Below are positions 1 to 6,861 of a stretch of DNA of 9,847 nt, piece after piece. The notes under the pieces were generated by a model. It was not told the origin of the DNA, made no database searches, and saw nothing but the letters and a program-made list of their open reading frames with translations. Made by a program: the position numbers and the translations under genes. The stretch lies in NCBI GenBank assembly GCA_002890585.1, contig MIQB01000074.1, positions 1 through 9,847 of the forward strand, read 5' to 3'. Within the stretch, counting starts at the first letter, position 1; each line of letters begins with the position of its first letter. Source of the DNA: Tannerella sp. oral taxon 808 (lineage in GTDB: Bacteria; Bacteroidota; Bacteroidia; Bacteroidales; Tannerellaceae).

Positions 1-15
1 GGGTTATTATCCGAG

Positions 16-84
16 CCGCTTTTAATAAATGTATAGCATGTAAGTTATTAAAAGCTCCGCTTTTAATAAATCGCACGCCGTGCG
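16..84. repeat. AT-rich hairpin with direct repeat, plus GC palindrome
   Basis: TTATTAAAAG at 45-54 and CTTTTAATAA at 60-69 form a perfect 10-bp inverted repeat with a 5-nt loop. The right arm belongs to a 15-bp direct repeat, CCGCTTTTAATAAAT, at 16-30 and 57-71. Immediately after is CGCACG-C-CGTGCG at 72-84, a perfect 6-bp inverted repeat around one base. The AT-rich stem lacks a T-run, so an intrinsic terminator for an upstream gene is possible but not shown. Confidence 0.55.
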
Positions 85-268
85 GGTTATGATTTTACCC
101 CTAAAAAGAAGGGGAGCAGGCGCGGAGGCCCATGCAGCTGCCCTTTTGTGCAAGTTTCAGGCTGATGACCGATCCCTCTCGGCTGACAATTCGTCGCCCC
201 CCGACGGGGCGATTGGCAGAGCCATTCTGCCGCGGAAAATGCCGCATTCCGTTTCTCATTTTCGCGTC

Positions 269-276
269 TACATTTG
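269..276 (+). promoter_or_regulatory. Candidate Bacteroidetes -7 promoter element
   Basis: TACATTTG matches the Bacteroidetes -7 consensus TAnnTTTG exactly. It lies 64 bases before the TPR start codon, which would give a leader of about 60 nt. I do not see a good -33 TTTG at the expected distance upstream, so this is a moderate candidate only. Confidence 0.35.
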
Positions 277-340
277 CACCCATTAATCGAAAAGAGGCCT
301 ATTGACAGGCTTTTGAGGGCATAAACAGGATAAATAGAAT

Positions 341-3300
341 ATGAAAGAAATCGTCGTTTCGCTGTGTTTGATGGCGGGCTGCTTGGGAGCCAACGGGCAA
401 CGCGCATACCGCTTCGAGCGGCCAGACAGGCTGTTCCAAGAAGGAAAAGAGTTTTTCGAGCTGCGTAATTATCCCGGCTGCTCGGACAAGCTGACAGAGT
501 TTAAGGCCACCTCACGCGACCGCGACCGCGTGCAGGAGGCCGATTTTATGTTAGCCATCATCGCTTCAGAGCAGGGCCGAGAGGATGCCGCCACCATCAT
601 GGAGCGCTACTTGGCCACCTACCCCGACTCGCGCCACGCCAACGAGGCCGCCTTCCGCCTCGGATCCTATTATTTCGCTCACGAGGATTACGAGGGCGCC
701 CTACGCTGGTTCAACACGGCCGACATCGACCTGCTCGGCTCGGAGCAACAGGAGGATTATGCCTACCGACTCGCCTACTCCCTGCTGCAACTGCACGACC
801 TGCGCACGGCCCGCAACTACTTCGCCCGCATCGAGCAGGTGGGCCGAAAATACCGCGTGCCGGCATCGTATTACCTGGCTTACATCAACTATTCCGAAGG
901 GCAGATGGAGAAGGCTGAGACCGCCTTTGAGCGACTGAAGGCCGAGCCGGCATACCGCGAGCAGTCGCTCTACTACCTGATGCAAATCCACTACATCAAT
1001 GAGCGTTACGACCGCGTCAAGGCCGAGGGAAAGACCCTCCTGGCCTCTTACCCCAACAGCCGCAACAACGCCGAGGCTTACCGCCTGCTGGGCAATGTGG
1101 CCTACCGCGAGGGCGACGAGGCGACGGCAATTAAAATGCTCGACAAATACGTGGCGCAGGCTGATTCGTTCGTCCGCGGCGACCTCTACATCTTGGGCGT
1201 CTGCCGTTACAATCGCGGCGATTATCCCGAGGCCATCGATGCCTTTGCCGAGGTGGTGGGCGAGGAAGACGAGCTCATGCAGAACGCCTGCCTCTTCCTC
1301 GGACAGTGCTACCTCAAGACAGAAGATCGCAACCGCGCCCGCATGTCGTTCGAGCAGGCCGCTACACTCAACTTCGACCCCAAGGTGCAGGAGACGGCCA
1401 TGTATAACTACGCCCTCCTGATCCACGAAACGTCCTTCTCTGGCTTTGGCGAGTCAGTCACCATCTTCGAAGACTTCCTCAACCGCTTCCCCGACTCCAA
1501 GTATGCCGATCGGGTCAATGATTACCTCGCCGAAGTCTACCTCACCACCAAGAACTACGACGCCGCATTAGAATCCATCGCCAAGATCCACCGGCCGGGG
1601 CGGAAGATCCTCGCCGCGAAGCAGAATGTACTCTTCCGCATGGGCGTGGAGGCCTTCACGGGGCGCAAGCCGGCCGAGGCCATTCGCTACTTCGACGAGG
1701 CCATCGCCCCGGGCGTCTACGATGCCAACGCCTACAGCCAAGCCTACTACTGGCGCGGCGAGACATACTACCGACAAGACGACTTCAGCAACGCCGCAGC
1801 CGATTACCGCTCTTACCTCAGCAACGCCACCGACCGCTCGGCTGAGGCCTATCCGCTGGCATACTACAACTTGGGCTACTGCCTCTTCAAGCAACATCGC
1901 TACAACGACGCCCTCGGCGAGTTCCGCCGCTACATCAGCTTGGAGCCCGACAAGGCGAACGTATCCTATGCCGACGCTTACAACCGCGTGGGCGACTGCC
2001 TCTTCCACGCACGGCAATTTGAAGCCGCCGACGAAAACTACACCCGCGCCGCCGCCCTGCAACCCTCCGCCGGCGATTATGCCCTCTATCGGAAGGGATT
2101 CCTGCTCGGATTGCAGAAGAATTACCAAGGCAAGATCACCATCATGGAGCGCGTAGTGCGCGAATACCCCGAGTCGCCCCACGCCGCCGCCGCACTCTAT
2201 GAGATGGGGCGCGCCTACGTCATGTTAGAAAATGAAGACCGCGCCGCAGCCGCCTTCACACAGCTGCAACAGCAATTCCCACTCAACACGCTCGCTCGTA
2301 AAGCCGGGCTACAGCTTGGGCTGCTCTACTTCAACAGCAACCGCCCCGAGCAATCCATCAAAGCATACAAAAAAGTCATCTCCGACTACCCCGGCAGCGA
2401 AGAAGCACGCACAGCCGTGCAAGACCTCAAGGCGGTATACGTCGATATAAACGATGTGGCGGGTTATGCGGCCTACGTCCGCTCGCTGGGCGATATGGCA
2501 GCACGCTTCGAGGTCAGCGAGCAGGATTCACTGACCTACTTCGCGGCTGAGAAGCGCTTCCTCCGCGGCGAGAACGTAGCCGAGGAAAGCCTCCGCAACT
2601 ACCTGAAGCAATTCCCGAAGGGCGCCTTCAGTTCGCGCGCCAACTACTACTTAGGGCAGATCGCTTATGAGAACAAGAACTACGACGAGGCCATGAAGCG
2701 TTACGAAGCCGTAGTCCGCAGCGGCGACACGAAGTTTGGCGAAGAAGCGCTGACGCGTAAAGGCGAAATAGAATACCTCAACAAGGATTACACGGCAGCC
2801 CTCGAGAGCTTCAAGCGGCTGGCAGCCATCGCCACCACCGCCGATGTGCGCGACGCAGCCCGATTAGGCGCCCTGCGCTGCGCCCGCCGCACGAAGAAGT
2901 CGGCCGACGCCGTCAAGATGGCTGATGAGCTGCTGAAGAACGCCAAGCTCAGCCCCGAGGTGGAGGCTGAAGCACGCTTCCTGCGCATGAAGTCATACAT
3001 CGACCTGAAGGAAGACGCCAAGGCACAAGCCGACCTCGTCACGCTGAGCAAAGACACACGCACGGTCTACGGCGCCGAATCCAAATACCTGCTGGCCCAG
3101 CGCTACTTCGACCACAACGAGACCGATAAAGCCGAGCGAGAGATGCTCGACTTCATCGAGCAGGGCACCCCCCACAGCTACTGGCTGGCGCGTGGCTTCA
3201 TCCTCCTCTCCGACGTCTATGCACGCAAAGGCGACAAGTTCCAAGCCCGCCAATACCTCACCAACCTCCAGAAGAATTACAAGGGAAATAACAAGGACGA

Positions 3301-3343
3301 CATCACCGCCATGATCAACAAGCGACTGGCAGTACTGAAATGA
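341..3343 (+). CDS. Large exported tetratricopeptide-repeat protein (1000 aa)
   Basis: This is a 1000-residue protein made almost entirely of TPR-like helix pairs, a fold that scaffolds protein-protein contacts. Clear units include residues about 509-538 (YNLGYCLFKQHRYNDALGEF) and about 767-792 (ANYYLGQIAYENKNYDEAM), with many others showing the A-Y-x-x-G...Y-x-x-A pattern from about residue 100 to 960. The N-terminus MKEIVVSLCLMAGCLGANGQ looks like an export signal, cut either after Gly19 or, as a lipoprotein, at Cys14 (MAGC); the basic n-region is weak. Mature location is therefore probably periplasm or outer membrane. An in-frame TAG lies just upstream of the ATG, which supports this start. 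The stop overlaps an ATG (ATGA at 3340-3343) that opens the next frame, and the next gene is on the same strand, so the two are probably co-transcribed. Long TPR proteins followed by a beta-barrel gene are a recurrent Bacteroidales arrangement as I recall it; I know of no proven function. The TPR assignment is firm and the role is inferred. Confidence 0.9.
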   Translation: MKEIVVSLCLMAGCLGANGQRAYRFERPDRLFQEGKEFFELRNYPGCSDKLTEFKATSRDRDRVQEADFMLAIIASEQGREDAATIMERYLATYPDSRHANEAAFRLGSYYFAHEDYEGALRWFNTADIDLLGSEQQEDYAYRLAYSLLQLHDLRTARNYFARIEQVGRKYRVPASYYLAYINYSEGQMEKAETAFERLKAEPAYREQSLYYLMQIHYINERYDRVKAEGKTLLASYPNSRNNAEAYRLLGNVAYREGDEATAIKMLDKYVAQADSFVRGDLYILGVCRYNRGDYPEAIDAFAEVVGEEDELMQNACLFLGQCYLKTEDRNRARMSFEQAATLNFDPKVQETAMYNYALLIHETSFSGFGESVTIFEDFLNRFPDSKYADRVNDYLAEVYLTTKNYDAALESIAKIHRPGRKILAAKQNVLFRMGVEAFTGRKPAEAIRYFDEAIAPGVYDANAYSQAYYWRGETYYRQDDFSNAAADYRSYLSNATDRSAEAYPLAYYNLGYCLFKQHRYNDALGEFRRYISLEPDKANVSYADAYNRVGDCLFHARQFEAADENYTRAAALQPSAGDYALYRKGFLLGLQKNYQGKITIMERVVREYPESPHAAAALYEMGRAYVMLENEDRAAAAFTQLQQQFPLNTLARKAGLQLGLLYFNSNRPEQSIKAYKKVISDYPGSEEARTAVQDLKAVYVDINDVAGYAAYVRSLGDMAARFEVSEQDSLTYFAAEKRFLRGENVAEESLRNYLKQFPKGAFSSRANYYLGQIAYENKNYDEAMKRYEAVVRSGDTKFGEEALTRKGEIEYLNKDYTAALESFKRLAAIATTADVRDAARLGALRCARRTKKSADAVKMADELLKNAKLSPEVEAEARFLRMKSYIDLKEDAKAQADLVTLSKDTRTVYGAESKYLLAQRYFDHNETDKAEREMLDFIEQGTPHSYWLARGFILLSDVYARKGDKFQARQYLTNLQKNYKGNNKDDITAMINKRLAVLK

Positions 3344-3360
3344 TCCGGACAAAAATTCAT

Positions 3361-3387
3361 GGGGGCGCGCCCCAACGATACGCCCCC
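3361..3387. repeat. REP-like GC-rich hairpin between TPR and barrel genes
   Basis: GGGGGCG at 3361-3367 pairs with CGCCCCC at 3381-3387 (7 bp, 13-nt loop). Inside it is a perfect 12-bp palindrome, GGGGCGCGCCCC (3362-3373). On the minus strand the element contains GGGCGTATCGTT, close to the element at 7486-7504 (GGGCGTATACGATG...), which suggests a dispersed family of short hairpin repeats. It fills the gap between the TPR stop and the likely start of the barrel gene. Confidence 0.55.
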
Positions 3388-3411
3388 AACAACCTATTCA
3401 CACATAAGAAA

Positions 3412-5220
3412 ATGATGACAACAGATAATCGGATACGCATCTGCGCGGCGGCGGCTCTGCTGCTCTGCTGCGGCACCGCCCTCAGGGCACAAGACGATCG
3501 CGAAAACACGGACGAGAAGCTGCGCCGCGAACTGACCTTAGAGCGTGAATACGACCCCGGCGTGCAAGACGCCGACAAAGTGAACCGCCTGCCCGAAGTG
3601 AAAGATCCGCAGGTGCCACAGCATAAGATCGAATACTCCCGCTTCACCACCACCACCGACCCCGACCGCGAAATCATCACCCTGCCCTCCGGACGCGTCA
3701 TGACGGACATACCATACAACACGCGCCGCGGGTACTTCCACTACGGCATCGGCACACACCTGAACATGGACGGCGACCTCGGATACCACTTCATCGACAA
3801 CGCCACCGACCGCCTCAACGCCGCCCTCTCCCTCCGCTCCACCCACGGCCACGTGCAATACAACGACTGGGGACGCGACGAACAACGCGCCAAATACACC
3901 GACCTGCGTGGCGCCCTGCACTACGCCCACCGCTTCACCCCAGCCACCTTCCGCATCGGTGCACGCTATCGCTACAACACCTTCAACTACTACGGCTTCC
4001 CACTCGACTCCATCTACCGCCTCGGCTCGTGGCCCCTCGCGCCCACCACCTCCTATCCCGCCGACCGCGACCGTAACCAGCGCAACCAAACCTTCGACGC
4101 TTACCTCGGACTACAATCCGCGGACAGCACCGACTTCAGTTATCACATCGACCTCTCCTATCTCCACTTCGTGCAGCGCTACGGCCACACCGTGCAGATC
4201 GACGGCTTGCAAGAGAACCGCTTCACGCTCCGCATGAACCTCTTGGCCAACATCGACGACCGCTACTTCGGCCTCGACGCCCTCGCGCATCTCTTTAATT
4301 ACACCTACCCCGCAGCCGTGCGCAGCGCCATCGACTTCAACGGATACCGCAGCCACGCCCAGATCACCCTCACGCCCTACTACCGCTTCACCGACGAGCG
4401 CTTCCGCCTCCGCTTAGGGCTCAACCTTGGGCTCGTTACAGGCGATTCGGCCAAGTTCTTCGCCGGCCCCGCCATCCGCCTCGATGCTATGCTGGCCGAA
4501 CGCACCCTGCTCTACGCCCGCGCCGAAGGCCATATCGGCATGAACGACGCCGCTTCCATCGCCGACCAGAATCGCTATGTGGATCATGCGCTCAAGGTGC
4601 GCCCCTCGCGCACTTGGCTCGATGCTGAGTTAGGCATCCGCACGGGCATCACCCCAGGCCTCTGGTTCGACGCCTTCGCAGGCTGCGCCGTCGTCAAGAG
4701 CGCCCTCTTCTTCGTCCCCGCTGACTACTTGGGGCAGCCTTACGACTTCGGCAACTACAGCTTCGCCTTCCAGCCCGACGCTACATGGATGCGCCTCGGT
4801 GCGGCCCTGAAGTACGCCTACCAACAGACGGTCGACTTCTCCGTCAAGGCTGTCTACAACCGCGGTGCCTTCCGCAAGGGCGAGGGCAACACGTGGCTCA
4901 CTGGCCATGGGCTGGATCGCATGAAGCCTTACGGCCGCCCCGGCATCGAGGTCAATGCAGACCTCACCGTGCGCCCCATTACGCCGCTTGCGCTCACGTT
5001 AGACTACTACATGGGCGCGGGTCGCTTCACCCTCTTCCACGGCGACGAGATCAAGCTGACTGACCTGCACGACCTGACCTTTACGACTGCTTACACCCTC
5101 AACGACACGTTTGGCGCTTACGTCAAGCTCACCAACCTGCTCTTCCGCCGGCAAGACCTCTGGTATGGTTACCCCATGCAGCGATTTGGGGTGATGGGGG
5201 GGATCAATATCAACTTCTAA
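3412..5220 (+). CDS. Outer-membrane beta-barrel protein of the Bacteroidales TPR-paired family
   Basis: The frame is open from an ATG at 3340, but I place the start at 3412 (or the adjacent ATG at 3415). A signal peptide begins there, with hydrophobic core CAAAALLLCCGTALRA and likely cleavage before QDD, and the 24 residues before it come from a hairpin repeat. The protein is then about 602 residues. A short mature N-terminal segment carries LTLEREYDPGVQDADKVNRL and SGRVMTDIPYNTRRGYFHYG, motifs I associate with a conserved Bacteroidales family often labelled TonB-dependent receptor. The rest alternates hydrophobic and polar residues rich in Tyr, Phe and Trp, as in outer-membrane strands, and the chain ends in ...GININF with a terminal Phe, a typical barrel-insertion signal. 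I see no TonB box or canonical plug domain, so this is probably not a classical TonB receptor. It is likely co-transcribed with the upstream TPR gene, so the pair may form an envelope complex. Substrate and function are unknown. Confidence 0.8.
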   Translation: MMTTDNRIRICAAAALLLCCGTALRAQDDRENTDEKLRRELTLEREYDPGVQDADKVNRLPEVKDPQVPQHKIEYSRFTTTTDPDREIITLPSGRVMTDIPYNTRRGYFHYGIGTHLNMDGDLGYHFIDNATDRLNAALSLRSTHGHVQYNDWGRDEQRAKYTDLRGALHYAHRFTPATFRIGARYRYNTFNYYGFPLDSIYRLGSWPLAPTTSYPADRDRNQRNQTFDAYLGLQSADSTDFSYHIDLSYLHFVQRYGHTVQIDGLQENRFTLRMNLLANIDDRYFGLDALAHLFNYTYPAAVRSAIDFNGYRSHAQITLTPYYRFTDERFRLRLGLNLGLVTGDSAKFFAGPAIRLDAMLAERTLLYARAEGHIGMNDAASIADQNRYVDHALKVRPSRTWLDAELGIRTGITPGLWFDAFAGCAVVKSALFFVPADYLGQPYDFGNYSFAFQPDATWMRLGAALKYAYQQTVDFSVKAVYNRGAFRKGEGNTWLTGHGLDRMKPYGRPGIEVNADLTVRPITPLALTLDYYMGAGRFTLFHGDEIKLTDLHDLTFTTAYTLNDTFGAYVKLTNLLFRRQDLWYGYPMQRFGVMGGININF

Positions 5221-5244
5221 GCCCCCTGTAGAAGGGGAAAAAGG

Positions 5245-5290
5245 AATGCCGGGTACATGTATGGAAAGAACCCATCATGTGCCCGGCATT
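5245..5290 (+). terminator. Long hairpin downstream of the barrel gene, possible terminator
   Basis: AATGCCGGGTACATG (5245-5259) pairs with CATGTGCCCGGCATT (5276-5290): 15 bp with one U-G wobble. After a one-base bulge, ATGG (5261-5264) pairs with CCAT (5272-5275), leaving a 7-nt loop. It begins 25 bp after the barrel stop codon, preceded by a smaller CCCCT/AGGGG hairpin at 5223-5237. The 3' side is GTTATAT rather than a T-run, so it may be a terminator, a 3'-end stabiliser or a small mobile hairpin. The structure is seen directly; the function is inferred. Confidence 0.6.
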
Positions 5291-5346
5291 GTTATATCCG
5301 GCGTGTAACGTCGAACGGAATACACCCCTACGGAGATCTCTCCGAC

Positions 5347-5530
5347 AGGTGTTTTTGATCTCCGCCAATTGGCGGTAAGCCCAAGTACGAGTGTTTTTGA
5401 TCTCCGCCAATTGGCGGTAAGCCCAAGTACAGGTGTTTTTGATCTCCGCCAATTGGCGGTAAGCCCAAGTACAGGTGTTTTTGATCTCCGCCAATTGGCG
5501 GTAAGCCCAAGTACAGGTGTTTTTGATTTC
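5347..5530. repeat. 42-bp tandem repeat array (4 units plus a partial)
   Basis: Four contiguous 42-bp units run 5347-5388, 5389-5430, 5431-5472 and 5473-5514, followed by a degenerate fifth copy from 5515 that loses the pattern after about 15 bases. Units are identical apart from two bases at the start of unit 2. Each unit has a perfect 14-bp palindrome CCGCCAATTGGCGG, at 5362, 5404, 5446 and 5488, and a T5 tract upstream of it. There are no unique spacers, so it is not CRISPR. Because 42 is a multiple of 3, three frames stay open and give artificial 14-residue peptide repeats. The array lies about 200 bp upstream of hmuY. Copy number is likely to vary between strains (inference). Confidence 0.9.
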
Positions 5531-5553
5531 CGTCGGTTGTGGGGATGTTGTAT

Positions 5554-5573
5554 GGGCGAATGATTATTCGCCC
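5554..5573. repeat. REP-like hairpin GGGCGAAT/ATTCGCCC
   Basis: GGGCGAAT (5554-5561) and ATTCGCCC (5566-5573) form a perfect 8-bp stem with a 4-nt loop and are followed by CTACGAG. It resembles the other GGGCG...CGCCC hairpins in this window, at 3361, 5664, 7486 and the 32-bp array, consistent with a family of short dispersed palindromes. Confidence 0.6.
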
Positions 5574-5603
5574 CTACGAGGGATTCCTGCTTTGGGTAAT
5601 CAT

Positions 5604-5629
5604 TGATAATTAATAATTGATCATTATCA
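5604..5629. promoter_or_regulatory. AT-rich inverted repeat, Fur-box-like operator candidate
   Basis: TGATAAT (5604-5610) and ATTATCA (5623-5629) form a perfect 7-bp inverted repeat 12 bp apart. ATTGAT is also directly repeated at 5602 and 5616. GATAAT and ATTATC are the hexamers of the classical Fur box GATAATGATAATCATTATC; the 3' part GATCATTATC is a good match, but the central spacing differs. It is about 90 bp upstream of the hemophore gene, where iron or heme control would be expected. The symmetry is seen directly; Fur binding is only inferred. Confidence 0.4.
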
Positions 5630-5716
5630 CATGCGCCCCCCGTTTTTGGGATTGTCGACCCTTGGGCGAACCTCTTCTTTTGCCCCCGTTATTAACCCCT
5701 AAAACATACATGAACA

Positions 5717-6400
5717 ATGAAAGTGAAAAACTTAATGATGCTCGCGCTCTTTGCGTGCGGCCTGACGATGATGACGGTGAGTTGTGATAAGGACAACCCG
5801 AAGCCGACGCCGCAGCCGGGCAACACGGTGAAGTCGAAGACGATTGATGCCTCGAACTACTCGAACTGGACGTACATCAACTTGGAGACGGGCGAAACGG
5901 AGGTGCACCGCGACTTTAGCGAGTGGGTATACCTCAAAAACATGCACCCCGACACAGTGGTGAGCCGCACACCGGCCAAGGGCTCAGAGGCGGACGTGAA
6001 GATTAAATGGCACATCGCCATTCACCGCTTCGACATCAAGACGAACAACGCCGAGGCCGTGGCGACGAAGGAGACGGACCTGGCGAAGGTCACGACGATC
6101 CCTACCTCCGGCTATAAACCCGACACCACGGTGAAGATGCGCGTGATCACGGATTTGTCGCGGATGCGCGAGTCGTTGGTGGCTGTTGCCGCCGAGTCGC
6201 ACCTGAACGCTCCGCTCAACGGCTGGCTGATCCACACTCCGACGGGTGGAATGCCGCTCTATACATATAAGCTGTCGAACCTCGTCTTCGTCGTCAAGTT
6301 CAAGGACGGCGCCTACGCCAAGCTGAAGTTCACGGACTTCACCAACGCCACGAAGCAGAACGGCTTTGTGACGTTTAGCTACGAGTACAAGGCGAAGTAA
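5717..6400 (+). CDS. hmuY: HmuY-family heme-binding lipoprotein (hemophore)
   Basis: This 227-residue lipoprotein resembles the HmuY hemophores of Porphyromonas and Tannerella, which bind heme at the cell surface or after release and pass it to the TonB-dependent receptor HmuR. The signal peptide MKVKNLMMLALFACGLTMMTVSC ends in a lipobox-like TVSC with Cys23 as the lipidation site. Acidic DKDN follows, as in Bacteroidetes surface lipoproteins, then a Pro-rich linker (28-35). Family features include KWHIAIHRFDIKTN at 97-110, LNGWL at 167-171 and the segment GGMPLYTYKLSNLVFVVKFK at 177-196. P. gingivalis HmuY binds heme with two His; related Tannerella and Bacteroides proteins use Met. Met179 in the GGMP turn and Met150 are possible ligands, which is inference. 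It faces hmuSTUV convergently instead of sitting at the head of the operon as in P. gingivalis, and no hmuR is in the window. An out-of-frame ATG overlaps just upstream at 5710; the ATG at 5717 is the one giving the signal peptide. Confidence 0.85.
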   Translation: MKVKNLMMLALFACGLTMMTVSCDKDNPKPTPQPGNTVKSKTIDASNYSNWTYINLETGETEVHRDFSEWVYLKNMHPDTVVSRTPAKGSEADVKIKWHIAIHRFDIKTNNAEAVATKETDLAKVTTIPTSGYKPDTTVKMRVITDLSRMRESLVAVAAESHLNAPLNGWLIHTPTGGMPLYTYKLSNLVFVVKFKDGAYAKLKFTDFTNATKQNGFVTFSYEYKAK

Positions 6401-6463
6401 CCCTGCGCGCGCGTTACGCCCCCCCTCTCCCACATCTAAAAGCTGTCCTCCCCCACTCTTTCC

Positions 6464-6506
6464 GGCGGCGCTCCCCCAGCTTCATCGCAAGCGGGCGGGC
6501 GCCGCC
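6464..6506 (+). terminator. Hairpin terminator between hmuY and hmuV
   Basis: GGCGGCGC (6464-6471) pairs perfectly with GCGCCGCC (6499-6506). Inner pairing GCTT/AAGC (6479-6482 with 6489-6492) and C/G runs extend the stem around a 6-nt loop. It is followed on the plus strand by TCTCTTTATAA, so it best fits an intrinsic terminator for hmuY. It may also protect the 3' end of the convergent hmuSTUV message, although that side lacks a T-run. Confidence 0.65.
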
Positions 6507-6528
6507 TCTCTTTATAACCATCCGTACG

Positions 6529-6861
6529 CTATTCCGGCACGTAGATCACTTCGCCGTTCTCCAGCTCGTAGGCCACGCCCACCTTGCGGCCCTTCTTGCC
6601 CGTCGCGTTTTGGTTCTCGGAGGGTTTGTAGCGGGTGATCGTCTGGCCCTCCTTGGTGATGATCTCCATGTTGTCCTTGCCGGGGTTCTTGACCATCGTG
6701 TAATCCTCCTTCGAGAAGATCTCGGTCATGTTGAATTTCACCACCATCGCCACCATCAGGGCGACGGCGAAGACCATGGCCACATCGAAGAGGTTCGTGA
6801 GCATGGCTACGGGATCGTTGTCCTCGGGCGAGGCCGAGAGCAGTCTGCGGCGGCGACTCAT
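6529..6861 (-). CDS. hmuV: HmuV, DUF2149 family ExbD-like membrane protein
   Basis: This 110-residue protein has a basic N-terminus (MSRRRR), then NDPVAMLTNLFDVAMVFAVA leading into a single membrane helix at about 24-42, and a periplasmic domain of about 65 residues ending GEVIYVPE. This matches the DUF2149 family encoded last in hmu operons. Topology and an Asp at the start of the helix (Asp26) resemble ExbD/TolR, whose membrane Asp carries protons; the equivalence is inferred. Its ATG overlaps the hmuU stop by 4 bp (ATGA, 6858-6861), so the two are translationally coupled and probably form a stoichiometric ExbB/ExbD-type pair. The stop is TAG at 6529-6531, and the gene ends the operon against convergent hmuY. 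Confidence 0.85.
   Translation of the reverse strand: MSRRRRLLSASPEDNDPVAMLTNLFDVAMVFAVALMVAMVVKFNMTEIFSKEDYTMVKNPGKDNMEIITKEGQTITRYKPSENQNATGKKGRKVGVAYELENGEVIYVPE

Larger units (their letters stand above)
1..340. other. Non-coding leader region upstream of the TPR gene
   Basis: I see no convincing gene here. Short open frames cross the region on both strands, but they have no recognisable protein features and one runs into the TPR gene on the opposite strand. The stretch holds several inverted repeats: 45-54 with 60-69, the odd palindrome at 72-84, CCCCT/AGGGG at 98-102 with 110-114, TCGCCCC/GGGGCGA at 194-200 with 206-212, GGCAG/CTGCC at 215-219 with 227-231, and an 8-bp stem with two G-U pairs at 293-300 with 307-314. 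A candidate promoter element sits at 269-276. The region probably combines the 3' end of an upstream transcription unit with the promoter and leader of the TPR gene. Confidence 0.6.
5221..5716. other. Structured non-coding region upstream of hmuY
   Basis: No protein-coding gene is supported here. The open frames that cross it are 14-codon peptide repeats produced by a 42-bp tandem repeat. The stretch contains, in order: a small CCCCT/AGGGG hairpin (5223-5237), a long hairpin (5245-5290), a CGGAGA/TCTCCG hairpin, the 42-bp array (5347-5514), a GGGCGAAT hairpin (5554-5573), an AT-rich inverted repeat (5604-5629) and a GGGCGAA/TTTGCCC hairpin with one G-U pair (5664-5685). No clear TAnnTTTG promoter element was found for hmuY. 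Confidence 0.7.

Noticed and set aside
302..330. Sigma70-type promoter starting at TTGACA (302-307)
   Set aside because: No acceptable -10 lies 17 bp downstream, and Bacteroidetes promoters use a different consensus. The TTGACA falls in a stem-loop.
80..407. Short open frames in the leader on both strands
   Set aside because: They have no recognisable domains, they overlap the candidate promoter, and the minus-strand one runs into the TPR gene.
701..2182. Long minus-strand frames within the TPR gene
   Set aside because: They are codon-bias shadows of a GC-rich gene. The plus-strand frame has clear TPR periodicity and an export signal.
5347..5530. CRISPR array candidate
   Set aside because: The 42-bp units are contiguous and near-identical, with no unique spacers and no cas genes in the window.
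5210..5563. Repeat proteins with 14-residue units read on both strands across the 42-bp array
   Set aside because: Three frames are open at once because 42 is divisible by 3; there is no supporting start region and no family resemblance. The open frames are a by-product of the repeat.
5602..5716. TAnnTTTG promoter for hmuY
   Set aside because: The nearest candidates (around 5614 and 5674) mismatch the element at several bases, so no promoter is called.
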